From Aquibium carbonis (GTDB lineage Bacteria > Pseudomonadota > Alphaproteobacteria > Rhizobiales > Rhizobiaceae): a stretch of 51,792 nucleotides of DNA. The notes under the pieces were generated by a model that saw only the letters and a program-made list of their open reading frames with translations, was not told the origin of the DNA and searched no databases. Shown one piece after another: positions 50,911 to 51,792 of the stretch. A program made the position numbers and the translations under genes. The stretch covers positions 1 to 51,792 of the forward strand of contig NZ_RWKW01000085.1 of assembly GCF_003970795.1 (NCBI RefSeq), given 5' to 3'. The first letter of the stretch is position 1. Every line of letters starts with the position of its first letter.

Positions 50911-51792
50911 AGCCTCGCGCGCTGCTCGAGATCCGCGATCTCGACGTCACCTATCGAAGCCGCTCGCTGCTGGGGTTCGCAGGCCGGTCCTTTCACGCCG
51001 TCAAGAAGGCGAGCCTCACCGTCGAGGCGGGGGAAACGCTCGGCCTCGTCGGAGAATCCGGCTCCGGAAAATCCTCGATCGCCAACACGCTGCTCGGCCT
51101 CGTGCCGGCTTCCGGCGGCTCGATCCGCTTCGGCGACGTCGAGCTCGCCGCGATGAAGACGCGCTACACGCCCGACGTGCGCGCCCAGATCCAGGCGGTC
51201 TTCCAGGACCCCTATTCCTCGCTGAACCCGTCGATGACGGTCGAGGACATCGTCACCGAGCCGCTGCGGGTGCACACCGCCATGACGAAGGCCGAGCGGC
51301 GCGCGCGCGCCATCGAACTCCTCGAACTCGTCTCGCTGTCGGCCGAGCATCTGGAGCGGCATCCACACCAGTTTTCGGGCGGCCAGCGCCAACGCATCGC
51401 CATCGCCTCGGCGCTCGCCCTCCAGCCCAGGCTGATCGTGCTCGACGAGCCGGTGAGCGCGCTCGACGTCTCGACGCAGAACCAGATCATCAACCTGCTC
51501 CACGAGCGCCGCGACGAACTCGGCATCGCCTACCTTCTGATCGCCCACGACCTGGCGCTGGTGCACCACATCTCCGACCGCATCGCGGTCATGTATCTCG
51601 GCCACATCGTCGAGGAAGGGCCGTCCGACCGCGTCTACAAGGCCCCGGCGCATCCCTACACCAAGGCGCTGCTCGACGCCGTGCCGCTTCTCGATCCCCA
51701 GGCGCAGCGCAGGCGGCGTGCGGCGCGCCGGCTGGCGCCCGCGCCCGAGACGCCGCGTGTCTCCGCCAGCGGCTGCCCCTACCGCAACCGCT
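50907..51792 (+). CDS. ABC transporter ATPase (DppF type), truncated by window end
   Basis: An open frame of 295 codons from ATG 50907, overlapping the fused gene's stop as ATGA, and still open at the window edge. Walker A is GESGSGKSS (about 48-56), the signature FSGGQRQR, Walker B LIVLDEP, D-loop VSALDVSTQ and switch IAHDLAL. The last residues (SASGCPYRNR) begin the Cys-containing tail seen in the partner ATPase, so only about 30-50 residues are probably missing. It is the second ATPase of the dipeptide-type importer. Confidence 0.92.
   Translation, partial: MKPRALLEIRDLDVTYRSRSLLGFAGRSFHAVKKASLTVEAGETLGLVGESGSGKSSIANTLLGLVPASGGSIRFGDVELAAMKTRYTPDVRAQIQAVFQDPYSSLNPSMTVEDIVTEPLRVHTAMTKAERRARAIELLELVSLSAEHLERHPHQFSGGQRQRIAIASALALQPRLIVLDEPVSALDVSTQNQIINLLHERRDELGIAYLLIAHDLALVHHISDRIAVMYLGHIVEEGPSDRVYKAPAHPYTKALLDAVPLLDPQAQRRRRAARRLAPAPETPRVSASGCPYRNR

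Overview
The window looks like chromosome or megaplasmid DNA from a high-GC alphaproteobacterium, most likely a member of the Rhizobiales close to Mesorhizobium or Aminobacter. The reasons are strong GC bias at third codon positions, dense ABC importers with their own catabolic genes, many ATGA stop/start overlaps, GGAGG-type ribosome sites and GC-rich intergenic inverted repeats. This placement comes from style and gene content; there is no rRNA or marker gene here. No complete IS, phage, CRISPR array or convincing tRNA was seen.

Region 1 (about 0.4-17.4 kb) is a sugar or acid-sugar catabolic island. A leftward operon encodes a DJ-1/PfpI protein, two TIM-barrel epimerase-like enzymes and a Gfo/Idh/MocA dehydrogenase. 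A divergent rightward operon encodes a third TIM-barrel enzyme, an enolase-superfamily enzyme, an FCD-type GntR repressor and a D-2-hydroxyacid dehydrogenase. A leftward carbohydrate ABC transporter (binding protein, two permeases, an 81-residue membrane protein, two ATPases) follows, then a TetR regulator, a cupin and an M24 peptidase-fold enzyme. Five TGGT-N3-ACCA dyads lie in the control regions of these units and suggest one regulon under the GntR protein.

Region 2 (17.6-20.9 kb) is an arsenic cluster: arsR, a low-molecular-weight-phosphatase-type arsenate reductase, an Acr3-type exporter, a glutaredoxin-type arsenate reductase, and arsH behind a promoter with three related sites. Region 3 (20.9-25.0 kb) is a zinc-homeostasis cluster with Zur-like boxes, a 3' remnant of a ZnuA/AztC binding protein, a protein that joins an AztD-like propeller to a ZinT domain, and a COG0523 GTPase.

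Region 4 (25.1-34.6 kb) is the most unusual. A TIM-barrel ('PEP hydrolase-like') domain is fused to an AAA+ module that has lost its ATPase and sigma54-contact motifs, plus a Fis-type HTH. It faces a degenerate stand-alone copy of the same TIM barrel. Next comes a branched-chain-amino-acid-type ABC importer, then a UPF0261/Tm-1-like protein and an intact copy of the TIM barrel. These read as sensor/regulator, importer and enzyme pair for one unknown substrate.

Region 5 (35-51.8 kb) holds a chemoreceptor, a second branched-chain-type importer whose LivF-like ATPase has Arg for the Walker A Lys, a carboxylesterase, a LysR regulator, a class III CoA-transferase and a dipeptide-type importer with a fused permease-ATPase. 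Its last ATPase runs off the window end.
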